This document shows, piece by piece, positions 51,502 to 61,000 of a DNA stretch of 64,000 nucleotides. The notes beneath the pieces are model-generated. The model made no database searches, was not told the DNA's origin, and was given only the letters and a program-made list of their open reading frames with translations. The translations under genes and the position numbers were made by a program. Source of the DNA: Pedobacter sp. JY14-1 (lineage in GTDB: Bacteria > Bacteroidota > Bacteroidia > Sphingobacteriales > Sphingobacteriaceae); NCBI RefSeq assembly GCF_029269825.1, contig NZ_JARJHU010000001.1, positions 597,786-661,785 on the forward strand. Direction: 5' to 3'. Position 1 is the stretch's first letter; each line of letters starts with the position of its first letter.

Positions 51502-54500
51502 TTAAAAATTTAAACTTGCGCCAAACTGGATGCCTCTTGGTTGCGGCGGGGTCGCGGTATCCAGACCGTCGAGGTTCTGCCCGGCACTACCGGAACTTTC
51601 CGGATCGGCTCCGCTGTATTTGGTGGCAATCCACAGGTTGGTACCCTGCGCATAAACTCGTACTTTATTCAGACCAAGGCTCCTGCTTACTGTTGAGGGC
51701 AGCGTGTAGCCCAATGTCAGCGCCTTTAACCTGATGAAAGAACCGTCTTCCAGGTAACGGCTGTTCTGCTCGATGTTGTAATTGTTACCTACGCTGGTCA
51801 GCCTTGGGGTATTGGTCATATCGCCGGGCTTTTGCCAGCGGTTCAGCTGGCTGGCCAGGATCGATCTTGAAGCATCACGTGTACCGCCGCCTTCCAGGAT
51901 ATATTTGTTGAAGTTGTAGACCTTGTTCCCGTACTGATACGAAAAGAACACATTCAGGTCAAAACCTTTATAAGAAAAGTTATTGGTGATACCGCCAAAG
52001 AAATCGGGGATCAGGTTGCCGAGCAGCATGCGGTCGGCGGTAGTAACGGTGGTACCGACAGTACCATCGGCATGCTGAAAAACGGCATCACCTGTCTGCG
52101 GGTCTACATACAGCTGCTTGTAGAGCCAGAAACTGCCGAGCGGGGCGCCTTCCTCGGTACGACGGTATTCCCTGGCTTCAAAGGTGATGGGGCTGACCAG
52201 TTTTTCCGCGGTGTTGACATTCCTGGCAAAGTTCAGGTTGGCAGTCCAGTTGAAATTGCTGTTTTTGATGATGTTGCCCGTAACCGACAATTCGATCCCC
52301 TTGTTACTGACCTCGCCCGCATTGGCAAGGGTACTGCCATAACCGGTAGATTGCGGCACAGGCAGATAGAGCAGCGCGTCCGTGGTGTATTTATAATAAG
52401 CGTCCAGGTTGATATAAAGCCTGTCTTTGAACAAACCCAGGTCGAGGCCGGCATTATACGTGGTGGTACGCTCCCATTTCAGGTCCGGGTTTTCCAGTTG
52501 GGCAGGAGCTACACCAGGCTTTGGCCCGCTGGTGAGATTGTCCGGGTAGGCTGCGGTTCCCGACCAGAGACCAAGGGCCGCATAGTCGTTAATGCCGTTC
52601 TGATTACCTGCCGAGCCCACACTTAACCTGAGTTTCAGTTCAGAGATATTTTCATTGTCTTTCAGGAAGTCTTCCTGTTTGGCCCGCCATGAGGCCCCGA
52701 TACCAGGGAAATAACCCCAGCGGTTGTTCGCACCGAACTTGGATGAACCATCTGCGCGGAGCACACCTTCCAGGAAGTATTTATTGTCAAGGCTGTAGTT
52801 CACCCTGCCGAAAAACGAGGCGAGTGTGGATTTTGACCTGCGCTGATCGGCGGTACGTACTGATGCGGCGGAAATCTGCTGGAAGGAGTTATTGGGAAAG
52901 CCCTGTCCCACCGCCTGCGCGACCTGTATGTCTGTTGTCTGGATACTGTTGCCTAATAACAGGGCCAGGTTATGCCTTTCCCCAAACTGGCGGTTATAGG
53001 AAAGTGTCTGCTCGTTCAAAAAGATGGAATTGGTCGTGTGCACGTCCTTACGATATCCAAGTGGGTTTGGCGCACCGCCGATAATGGTCTGGTCATTGAA
53101 AAACTCGCGTTCATCGTAGATATTATAGTCGAGACCAACCGAAGTCTTGAATTTGAGCCCTTTTGCAAGCTCAAACTCGGCAAACTGGTTGCCGATATAA
53201 CGGATGCTGGTCGTAGAAATATTAACGACATCGGTATTGGTCAGGTTGTCAATGTTCTCATATAGCGAGCCTCTGGCCGGAGTGCCGTCTGCGTTGTAAA
53301 GCGGCAAATAGGTCGGATGGTGCAAGGCGGCAAGTAGGTGTCCGGCCTGCTGACCGGCTCCGCCCCGGATTTGCTGACGGAAAGTGCGGTAGGCGCCATT
53401 ACTGGACCCGAGTGTGATCTTATCGCTAAGTTTGCTGTCGAGATTGAGCTTGAAGCTGCCTCTCTGAAAATCTGCAGGCTTCAGGATACCTTCCTGATCG
53501 GTAAAGCCCGCCCCGATGGTGTAGCGCATTTTTTCGGCGCCGCCCTGCACACTAAAATCATAATTGCTGACATTTGCAGTACGAAAGACCCGGCTCAGGC
53601 GGTCATAGGTCTGCTGATCTTCCGGGTTGCCCCTGCCCGGAACGCCGTTGATCACCTCCGTGACCGGACGAAAGGGCCGGTTTTCATACGTCTGGTTCAG
53701 GGCCGGGTTATCCTTTCCGGAATTGATCCACTGTTCGTTGACCAACATGGCGTGCTCGGGACCGGTAGTAAGTTTCCACAACCTGTCTGGATCAGCCTTT
53801 TGCCAGCCATGGGAAATTTCCAGGTTGTATTTGGTACCGGAATTGTAACTGCCCCGTTTGGTGCTGACCAGGATAACGCCATTGGCTCCTCTGGAACCAT
53901 AAATGGCAATCGCACTGGCGTCTTTCAGTACTTCAATACTTTCAATATCGGCCGGATTAATGTCAGCAAGCGGAGAGGTGCGCTTCCCGCCAAGGTCTAA
54001 AGTGGAAAGTGAATTGTTGTTCACAAATACGCCGTCTATGACGTACAGGGGTTCATTACTGGCATTGATAGAAGCCGTTCCCCGTACCTGCACCTTTACG
54101 CCTTCTCCGGGAGATCCTGAATAGGTACTCACTTGCACACCGGCCGCCTGGCCCTGAAGCTGGGCATCGAAACTGGCTACCGGAATGTCCCTGATCTCGG
54201 TGGCGCTGATTTTTGCCACAGACCCGACCAGACTCTTGCGGGTCTGGGTACCATAGCCTACCACGACAACGTCATTGAGCTGGCTGGAAGTTTCCTTAAG
54301 TATAACGGTAATCGGGCTTCCGTTCGCGATGACCTCCTTCTTTTCATAGGAAATATGCCTGATGTCAAGGGTATAGGGAAATTTTTGTCCGGTGACAAAG
54401 CTGAAATGACCATCGCCGTCAGTCTGTACGGAGTGGGTGGTACCCAGAATGTGTACACTGACACCGGGAATACCCTGTCTGGTCAGGGAATCGATAACCT

Positions 54501-54618
54501 GGCCTTTCAGCGTGGAGTTAATTAAGGGTTGGGTCTGGGCGGATGATGTATAGGATACTAGCAGTTGCAAGAAGAACAAGGCCGCGAATAAAAGCCTGTC
54601 CTTTTTAAAAATTTGCAT
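51502..54618 (-). CDS. SusC/RagA TonB-dependent outer-membrane transporter
   Basis: A 1038-residue protein: signal peptide, CarboxypepD_reg-like domain (LKGQVIDSLTRQGIPGVSVHILGTTHSVQTDGDGHF, about 35-115), TonB box near VVVVGYGTQTRKSLVGSVAKIS, plug domain with IESIEVLKDASAIAIYGSRGANGVILV, then a 22-stranded beta barrel ending in FGASLNF. It lacks an STN domain, so unlike the second SusC in the window it would not signal to a FecR protein. It is the first gene of the DoxX/FAD/YeiH operon and has a long leader with its own promoter. Confidence 0.95.
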   Translation of the reverse strand: MQIFKKDRLLFAALFFLQLLVSYTSSAQTQPLINSTLKGQVIDSLTRQGIPGVSVHILGTTHSVQTDGDGHFSFVTGQKFPYTLDIRHISYEKKEVIANGSPITVILKETSSQLNDVVVVGYGTQTRKSLVGSVAKISATEIRDIPVASFDAQLQGQAAGVQVSTYSGSPGEGVKVQVRGTASINASNEPLYVIDGVFVNNNSLSTLDLGGKRTSPLADINPADIESIEVLKDASAIAIYGSRGANGVILVSTKRGSYNSGTKYNLEISHGWQKADPDRLWKLTTGPEHAMLVNEQWINSGKDNPALNQTYENRPFRPVTEVINGVPGRGNPEDQQTYDRLSRVFRTANVSNYDFSVQGGAEKMRYTIGAGFTDQEGILKPADFQRGSFKLNLDSKLSDKITLGSSNGAYRTFRQQIRGGAGQQAGHLLAALHHPTYLPLYNADGTPARGSLYENIDNLTNTDVVNISTTSIRYIGNQFAEFELAKGLKFKTSVGLDYNIYDEREFFNDQTIIGGAPNPLGYRKDVHTTNSIFLNEQTLSYNRQFGERHNLALLLGNSIQTTDIQVAQAVGQGFPNNSFQQISAASVRTADQRRSKSTLASFFGRVNYSLDNKYFLEGVLRADGSSKFGANNRWGYFPGIGASWRAKQEDFLKDNENISELKLRLSVGSAGNQNGINDYAALGLWSGTAAYPDNLTSGPKPGVAPAQLENPDLKWERTTTYNAGLDLGLFKDRLYINLDAYYKYTTDALLYLPVPQSTGYGSTLANAGEVSNKGIELSVTGNIIKNSNFNWTANLNFARNVNTAEKLVSPITFEAREYRRTEEGAPLGSFWLYKQLYVDPQTGDAVFQHADGTVGTTVTTADRMLLGNLIPDFFGGITNNFSYKGFDLNVFFSYQYGNKVYNFNKYILEGGGTRDASRSILASQLNRWQKPGDMTNTPRLTSVGNNYNIEQNSRYLEDGSFIRLKALTLGYTLPSTVSRSLGLNKVRVYAQGTNLWIATKYSGADPESSGSAGQNLDGLDTATPPQPRGIQFGASLNF

Positions 54619-54706
54619 AACTTTAAAAAGTTTTAATTAATACTGATCTGTTGATTAAACTGGCGGCTTTCAGCAAGGGATTGGCGTTTCTGCTGAGGGC
54701 CGGAAC

Positions 54707-54731
54707 AAAGACAGGACTAAGTCCTGTCTTT
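54707..54731. promoter_or_regulatory. Perfect inverted repeat in the susC leader
   Basis: AAAGACAGGACT and AGTCCTGTCTTT flank a single base, giving a 12-bp stem (about 10 bp with a realistic loop). On the + strand it is followed by TATTATTT, so it could terminate a transcript antisense to the leader; on the - strand it would form in the susC message 89 bases before the start codon. Confidence 0.6.
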
Positions 54732-54866
54732 ATTATTTAGAAGGAATGATATACATCAACAATACCTGCAGGTTACCCATTGACGAGTTTGTACGGGGAG
54801 CGCTATAGCATACTGGAAATGTAAAATCTGTTTCATCTGATTCTTATTTGTATTGGTTTCACCGCA

Positions 54867-54897
54867 CAAAAATAAAGGCATTTTCAGTAAAAACAAA
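54867..54897 (-). promoter_or_regulatory. Promoter of the susC-susD-DoxX operon
   Basis: On the - strand, TTTG at 54897-54894, exactly 19 bases, then TATTTTTG at 54874-54867. Both boxes match the Bacteroidota consensus without a mismatch. The predicted start near 54860 gives a leader of about 242 nt ahead of susC. Confidence 0.75.
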
Positions 54898-55038
54898 TAA
54901 AATCTATCTATTTAGTAGATTTAATTAAATTTGCGCCATGAAAGTACTGCCAATCCGTTTTTTCTTTGAAAGCAGCATATAATTTGATAACTTGTGTAAA
55001 ATTTACACCAAGGGCCTGGTGCCCAAACCAGAATAAAA

Positions 55039-56037
55039 ATGAAACCTAAACAATTGTTCGTCTGCCTCTCCTTTGCAGGCATTTCATTATTTACACAACA
55101 AGATGTTGTCGCTCAGTCTAAACCTGAGGGAAAGAGCGGAAACCCCGTGTTTCCGGGTTGGTATGCTGATCCGGAAGGCGCCATATTTGGTAAGGAATAT
55201 TGGATATATCCTACCTATTCTGCAAAATATGAAGAGCAGACCTTTATGGATGCTTATAGCTCCGAAGACCTTGTGACCTGGAAGAAGCACCCTAAAGTGC
55301 TGGACAAGGCAGACGTCAAATGGGCGCATAAAGCGATGTGGGCGCCGTCCATTATTAAAAAGGACAGTAAGTACTACCTGTTTTTCGGCGCCAACGATAT
55401 TCAGAATGACAATGAGACAGGCGGTATCGGTATTGCGGTATCCGACAAACCTGAGGGCCCGTTCAAAGACTATCTGGGCAAGCCCCTGATTGACAAGTTC
55501 CATAATGGTGCGCAGCCGATTGACCAGTATATATTCAGGGACAAAGACGGGCAGTATTACCTGTACTATGGTGGCTGGAGACATTGCAATGTGGTGAAAC
55601 TAAGCAAGGACTTTAAGCGTATTGTGCCTTTCCCTGACGGCACTACCTATAAAGAGGTGACGCCAAAAGGTTATGTGGAAGGCCCTTTTATGTTCATCAG
55701 GAACGGTAAATATTATTTCATGTGGAGCGAAGGCGGATGGACAGGTCCGGATTATTCCGTGGCCTACGCGATCGCGGATTCGCCTATGGGGCCTTTCGAG
55801 CGTATCGACAAAATCCTGAAACAGGATCCTTCGGTTGCGACTGGTGCCGGGCACCATTCGGTAATTCAAAACCCGAAAACAAAGGAATATTTTATTGTAT
55901 ACCACCGCAGGCCGCTCGGCGAGACTAACGGTAACCACAGGGTAACCTGTATCGACAAACTGGAATTTGACGAAAACGGACACATAAAGCCGGTAAAGAT
56001 CACGTTCGAGGGCGTTGCGGCCAGCCCCATCAGATAA
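55039..56037 (+). CDS. GH43-type family glycosidase
   Basis: A 332-residue five-bladed beta-propeller enzyme. The GH43 catalytic residues are visible: base D44 in FPGWYADPEGAI, pKa-tuning D162 in QPIDQYIFRDKDGQYYLYYG and acid E214 in GYVEGPFMFIRNGKYY. The signal peptide (MKPKQLFVCLSFAGISLFT) shows export. GH43 and related enzymes cleave arabinose or xylose residues from plant polysaccharides. It lies only 6 bases upstream of the ECF sigma gene, so the hydrolase and the regulator are likely on one transcript. Confidence 0.9.
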   Translation: MKPKQLFVCLSFAGISLFTQQDVVAQSKPEGKSGNPVFPGWYADPEGAIFGKEYWIYPTYSAKYEEQTFMDAYSSEDLVTWKKHPKVLDKADVKWAHKAMWAPSIIKKDSKYYLFFGANDIQNDNETGGIGIAVSDKPEGPFKDYLGKPLIDKFHNGAQPIDQYIFRDKDGQYYLYYGGWRHCNVVKLSKDFKRIVPFPDGTTYKEVTPKGYVEGPFMFIRNGKYYFMWSEGGWTGPDYSVAYAIADSPMGPFERIDKILKQDPSVATGAGHHSVIQNPKTKEYFIVYHRRPLGETNGNHRVTCIDKLEFDENGHIKPVKITFEGVAASPIR

Positions 56038-56043
56038 TGGCCT

Positions 56044-56625
56044 ATGCCGCATGAGGATTTAAATACATTTAGCGATGCCGACCTGCTGCTTGAAATCGGA
56101 AAAGGCAGCAGGTCGGCATTCGATGTAATTTATAACCGCTACTGGAAGGAAGTATACAATGCGGCATTCAAGCGGCTGGATGATGAACAGCAGGCACAGG
56201 ATATTACCCAGGATGTATTTGTACAGCTCTGGCTGAGGGCGTCGGATGACGCTATCGAAAACCTGTCAGCCTATCTGCGGGTTTCTGCACGGAATGGGGT
56301 GTTTAAGTATTTTGAACGGGCCGGAAGGCTCTCATTGCAGCCGTATGCAGGGGAAGAACAGAGCGGCGGGCCGGCTTCCGCTGATTCAGGCATTGCTTAC
56401 AGGGAGTTTTACGCTGCATTTCAGAAATTGATCGAAAATTTACCCGAACAGCAACGCATCATATTCAGACTACGCTTCGATGAGGACCTTAGCAGCCTGG
56501 AAATCGCAGAAAAACTGAACATTTCACCCAAAACTGTTAGAAATCAACTCGGAAAATCACTCGCCACATTAAGAAAGTCGCTTATTCTTATGCAAATCTT
56601 GTTCTTTTTGTACCCGGTCAGGTAA
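56044..56625 (+). CDS. ECF sigma factor (FecI-like) of a surface-signalling system
   Basis: The 193-residue protein has sigma region 2 (AFDVIYNRYWKEVYNAAFKRLDDEQQAQDITQDVFVQLWL) and region 4 (LPEQQRIIFRLRFDEDLSSLEIAEKLNISPKTVRNQLGKSL). It belongs to the sigma factors found next to FecR and SusC genes in Bacteroidota. FecR lies 62 bases downstream. The signal from the SusC STN domain through FecR would free it to transcribe the SusC/SusD locus. Its C-terminal tail (LMQILFFLYPVR) is hydrophobic, as in many members of this group. Confidence 0.93.
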   Translation: MPHEDLNTFSDADLLLEIGKGSRSAFDVIYNRYWKEVYNAAFKRLDDEQQAQDITQDVFVQLWLRASDDAIENLSAYLRVSARNGVFKYFERAGRLSLQPYAGEEQSGGPASADSGIAYREFYAAFQKLIENLPEQQRIIFRLRFDEDLSSLEIAEKLNISPKTVRNQLGKSLATLRKSLILMQILFFLYPVR

Positions 56626-56687
56626 TTTTTTTTTAAATCGCGTGGGCTAATCTTTTTTTTCAGACTCCTGTATATAGAAAACCCATC

Positions 56688-57884
56688 ATGGAGCAAAAGA
56701 AAAAAAGTTATTTCCTGAAAATCCTGGAGAGATACCGTGGCGGTAACGCAAGCCCGGAAGAGATCAGGTTTCTTGAAGCTTATTACAATTTGTATGAGGA
56801 CCGGGATGACGCGGTGACCGATGCAAATGAGCATGGTTATGCCCTGCTGAAGGACAGGATACACGAAAATATATTGAGCACAATTGGCGGTGAGCGGCAA
56901 CCGGCGGTAAAACCGGTTCCCAGGATCAACTGGTACAGATATGCAGGTATTGCCGCGGTGCTGTTACTGACACTGTCTTTGGCCATATATTTTTTAAACA
57001 CTGGGAAGGACCCGCTGCCTGCTACTGCACAGATTGACGAGAACATCAGGCCCGGAGGCAACAAAGCCATCCTGACACTGGCCGGGGGACGCAAGATCGT
57101 GCTTGACGACCGAAGGTCCGGCGAAATCGCCCGCCAGGCAGGCATCAGGATTTCCGGCTCCGGAAATGGACAGCTCGTCTATACTGTAACACCGGAAAAC
57201 ATGGAAAACGAAGGGCCTGTACCGGAACATGCGGTCAGTACGCCTAACGGTGGGCAGTATCAGGTTGTTCTTCCTGACGGAACCAGTGTGTTTTTAAATT
57301 CAGCCTCTACCCTCACCTTTCCTGCAGTGTTCCGGGGCAGTGAACGTGTGGTCGGACTCCGCGGCGAAGCTTATTTTGAGGTCAGCAAAGACCCTTCACA
57401 TCCTTTCCGAGTGAAATCCGGGACCCAGACTGTAGAAGTAATGGGCACCCATTTCAACATTAATGCTTACGAGGATGAACCTTCAATGCGTACTACACTT
57501 GTCGAAGGCGCGGTTAAGGTATATGCCGGAACCGGGTCCCTGGTCCTGGCCCCGGGCCAGCAGGCTTCGGTAAGCCGATCGGAAAAAAATATACTCGTGC
57601 GGCGGAATGCAGACCTGGAAAAGGAACTTGCCTGGAAGAACGGCCTCTTCTCCTTTGAGGGAGACCACATTAAAGATATCATGCGCAATATAGCCAGGTG
57701 GTATGATGTAGATATAGCATACGAAGGCGAACTCCCCGATATTGACTTCACCGGGCAGATATCGAGGCAAACCCGCCTCAGCGAAGTGATCCGGATACTA
57801 GAGTTATACCACCTCCGCATAAAAGTCAGCGGTAAGACGCTAACCGTATCTTACCATGAACCGCAAAATACAAACCGTCCCTGA
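56688..57884 (+). CDS. FecR-family anti-sigma factor
   Basis: A 398-residue protein with a cytoplasmic N-terminal helical part (about 1-85) that would hold the sigma factor, one membrane helix (YAGIAAVLLLTLSLAIYFL, about 87-105), a periplasmic FecR domain (GGQYQVVLPDGTSVFLNSASTLTFP to NINAYEDEPSMRTTLVEGAVKVY) and a C-terminal DUF4974-type domain (LSEVIRILELYHLRIKVSGKTLTV). It carries the signal from SusC's STN domain to the sigma factor. The susC gene starts 186 bases downstream. Confidence 0.94.
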   Translation: MEQKKKSYFLKILERYRGGNASPEEIRFLEAYYNLYEDRDDAVTDANEHGYALLKDRIHENILSTIGGERQPAVKPVPRINWYRYAGIAAVLLLTLSLAIYFLNTGKDPLPATAQIDENIRPGGNKAILTLAGGRKIVLDDRRSGEIARQAGIRISGSGNGQLVYTVTPENMENEGPVPEHAVSTPNGGQYQVVLPDGTSVFLNSASTLTFPAVFRGSERVVGLRGEAYFEVSKDPSHPFRVKSGTQTVEVMGTHFNINAYEDEPSMRTTLVEGAVKVYAGTGSLVLAPGQQASVSRSEKNILVRRNADLEKELAWKNGLFSFEGDHIKDIMRNIARWYDVDIAYEGELPDIDFTGQISRQTRLSEVIRILELYHLRIKVSGKTLTVSYHEPQNTNRP

Positions 57885-57963
57885 ACCAAACCAACTAACT
57901 GATTATTTACCAAACCAAACCGACACCATGACCAAAAAGCTACATTAAGAACCAGGGAAATTG

Positions 57964-57996
57964 AAAAAAAAGCCGGAAGTCTCTTACCCTTCCGGC
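57964..57996 (-). terminator. Rho-independent terminator on the - strand ahead of susC
   Basis: On the - strand, GCCGGAAG, nine-base loop, CTTCCGGC, then T8. This is a textbook terminator, but no annotated - strand gene leads into it from the right, which makes a short antisense RNA the simplest explanation. Confidence 0.75.
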
Positions 57997-58057
57997 CTGA
58001 AAGTAAGGTAAGCAGCCGGATATTCGACCTCCCGGGCTGCTAGTTGTTCACTTAATT
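57964..58057 (-). ncRNA. Candidate antisense small RNA to the susC leader
   Basis: A predicted RNA of about 94 nt runs from a - strand promoter (boxes at 58094-58064, start near 58057) to the terminator at 57964-57996. It is complementary to the leader of the STN-type susC, ending about 14 bases before the ATG at 58071. In Bacteroides, cis-encoded antisense RNAs of about this length (DonS type) repress susC of polysaccharide loci. Assignment rests on promoter, terminator and position; no expression data are available. Confidence 0.45.
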
Positions 58058-58063
58058 CCATTT

Positions 58064-58094
58064 CAAAAGTATGAAATTAACTTTTCTTTACAAC
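58064..58094 (-). promoter_or_regulatory. Antisense promoter overlapping the susC start
   Basis: On the - strand, GTTG at 58094-58091, exactly 19 bases, then TACTTTTG at 58071-58064. The -7 box matches TAnnTTTG fully and the -33 box has one mismatch. It points away from susC. Confidence 0.6.
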
Positions 58095-61000
58095 CCCGCG
58101 CCGGAAGCGTGGAAGGTAAAGTATAAATTATTAGTAGTGATGAAGTTAACTGCTATTTTAATGCTGATAGGCACACTGCACATCCACGCAGCGGCCTTTT
58201 CACAGAATGTGACCGTTTCCAGAAAAAACACCACACTGGAAACCGTACTCAAAGACATCAGGAAACAGACCGGGTATTTGTTCTTTTACAGCGGAAAACA
58301 GAGCCTGAACAAACAACTGCTGGACGTTAACCTGAAGAATGTACCATTGCAGGAAGCGCTGAATGCTTGCTTCAAGGATTTAGGGCTTACGTACAATATT
58401 GTGGACAAAACGATCGTAATCCGGAACGAAGAGCCCGCATCCCGAATACTCGACGGCGCTGCGAGCCAGTTCATCCGTGTGACCGGATTTGTCATTGAGG
58501 AGGATACAAAAAAGGAGATTCCAGGTGTGAACGTGATGGTAAAGGGTAAAACTTCGGTGCGTACCCAGACCAATGAGCGCGGACAGTTTCAGCTGGATGT
58601 TGACAACGGGGACATTCTGGTATTTACCTATATTGGTTTCGAGCCTAAGGAGGTGAAGGTGACCAATGCAGGTCCTCTGGTTGTTGCGCTGAAGACCCAG
58701 GTGAATATGATCGAGAATGTGGTGGTGACGGGTTATCAGACGATTAAAAAGGAAAGCTATACAGGTAATGCCATCGTCGTGAAAGGGGACGACCTGAAAA
58801 GAAGCAATCCTCAGAACGTATTAAAGGCAATACAGTCATTTGACCCTTCTTTCCGGCTACTCGACAACAACCTTGCCGGTTCGGATCCGAATGCAATGCC
58901 CAGGATCAATGTCAGGGGAGCTACGGCGCTGCCATCTATCCCGGGAAGCAAGGAAGACTTGATAAACCGGGACAACCTGGCTGCACAGTTTAACCAGCCT
59001 GCATTTATCCTGGATGGTTTTGAAGTCACGTTACAGAAAGTTGTCGATCTCGACATCAACAGGATCGAATCGATAACCCTTTTAAAGGACGCGGCCGCCA
59101 CTGCCGTATATGGTTCAAGGGCGGCGAACGGTGTGATGGTGATTACCACGAAAGCTCCGGTAGCCGGAAAGCTGCAGTTGTTCTACAATTCTGAACTCCA
59201 GGTGACCGCTCCTGACCTGTCTGGCTATCATGTACTGAACGCAAAGGACAAGATTGCCTATGAACAAATGGCTGGTTTGTACAGCGACCGCGGCGATCTG
59301 GGTGACGATGCCAGGGAACAGCGCGATGCACAATTGTTCAACAGACTTAGAAATGTGGCCAGCGGAGTCAATACCTACTGGCTCTCACAACCTTTACGAA
59401 ATGCTTACGGCCAAAAACATTCCCTGAACGCTCAGGGCGGGGACCAAAGTTTCAGATATGGAATTGACCTGAGGTATCAGACCATGCCTGGTGTGATGAA
59501 AGGTGCTACCCGTGACCGCTACAGCGGAGGGATGAACTTTACTTACAACCCTTCAAAAAAGCTGATCTTTAGAAACGATCTGTCGGTAAACCAAACAAAC
59601 GGCGTTGATTCAAAATATGGAAATTTCGAAGATTATGCACGAATGAATCCATATTTCCCCTTAAAAGATAGCCTGGGCAGGACCATACAGGAACTGGCCA
59701 ACTGGCGGGTCAATACTTTCAGAAATGGCCCGGATCAATATGTGGACCGCTTCGTCTTCAACCCGCTGTATGACGCCAGTTTAAGCAACTTTAGTAAGAA
59801 TTCATATTTCGAGCTCATCGATGCATTTACAGCCGATTACAGACTTTCTGAAAGTTTCCGTATCAGGTCGCTCATCAGTTTGAACAATACCATTTCAAAA
59901 AATGATGTATTTGTCTCGCCGCTGAGCAGCGCATTTTATGATTATGGAACTGACCGGCTCAATAACCGGGGAACTTACGATTATGCTACGACAAACCGGC
60001 TGGCTGTAGACGGCAACTTAACTGTGAACTATTTTAAGCAGATCAACGACCACGCTTTCAACTTCGTACTGGGTGCCAACGTCATATCTGCGAGAAGCGA
60101 TTTCAAGGGATTCTCGGCACAAGGCTTTTCCAACGACCGCTTTACAAATGTCGGCTTTGCAAGAATTTACCGGGAAAACTCGAATCCTGACGGGAACGTC
60201 ATCATCAGCAGGACTGCAGGTGCTTTCTTTTCTGGTAATTACTCTTATAAAAACAGGTACCTGATGGACGGATCCTTCAGAATGGATGGTTCATCAGCCT
60301 TCGGATCGGACAGGCGGTTTGCCCCTTTTTATGCTATCGGCCTTGGCTGGAATTTGCACAATGAGGATTTCATGAAAGGTTCGGTATTCAGTCAACTCAG
60401 ATTAAGGGCAAGTACAGGCGTGGTCGGTTCTATTGGCTTCCCGGCATATATGTCACGTTCAATTTATACATACAACAGCAATAACTGGTACTCAACGGGC
60501 ATTGGGGCGACGACACAGAATTACGGTAACAGTAACCTGGAGTGGCAGCAAACCAAGAACTATGACGTCGGTATGGACATCGGATTCCTGAACGACAGGA
60601 TTGTACTCTCACCACGGTATTATTACAAACTTACTGAAGGCCTGATTACAGATATCAACCTTGCGCCTTCTACCGGATTCGTGACCTACAAAGACAATCT
60701 TGGAGACATGAACAACAAAGGTTATGAACTGTATTGGAAAGGTAATGTCTACGCCGGAAATGGCTTCACTGCTTCCCTCAACGGGAACATTGCACACAAT
60801 ACCAATACGCTGGTGAAATTGTCCAACTCCCTGAAAGCGTTTAACAGCAAGATCGACGACATCCAGAACGACCCCAATAATGAGCTTTATGCAATGCCGT
60901 TACTGCGGTACAATGAAGGGCAGTCGCTGAATACGCTTTATGCGGTAAAGTCACTGGGTATCGACCCTGAGAACGGGAAAGAAATATTTGTAAAGCGGGA

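Larger units (their letters stand above)
54619..55038. other. Divergent 420-base regulatory gap between susC and GH43
   Basis: No gene of ordinary size lies here. The gap holds, left to right: the susC leader with a perfect 12-bp inverted repeat (54707-54731), the susC promoter on the - strand (54867-54897), and a + strand -7-like box (TAAATTTG, 54926-54933) followed by a 14-codon ORF at 54938. For GH43 a second possible + strand promoter is TTTG at 54965-54968 with TAACTTGT after 19 bases. Which + promoter drives GH43 is uncertain. Confidence 0.5.

Noticed and set aside
54707..54731. Terminator of an annotated + strand gene
   Set aside because: No + strand gene ends near it; the left neighbour is the start of a - strand gene.
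54965..54986. TTTG and TATAATTTG as a -33/-7 pair for GH43
   Set aside because: The gap between the boxes is about 10 bases, far too short for the Bacteroidota sigma factor; a weaker pair with a 19-base gap (TTTG/TAACTTGT) is possible and is noted in the gap entry.
57928..57948. Six-codon ORF (MTKKLH) in the leader ahead of the second susC
   Set aside because: Too short to judge; it may be chance in an A-rich leader.
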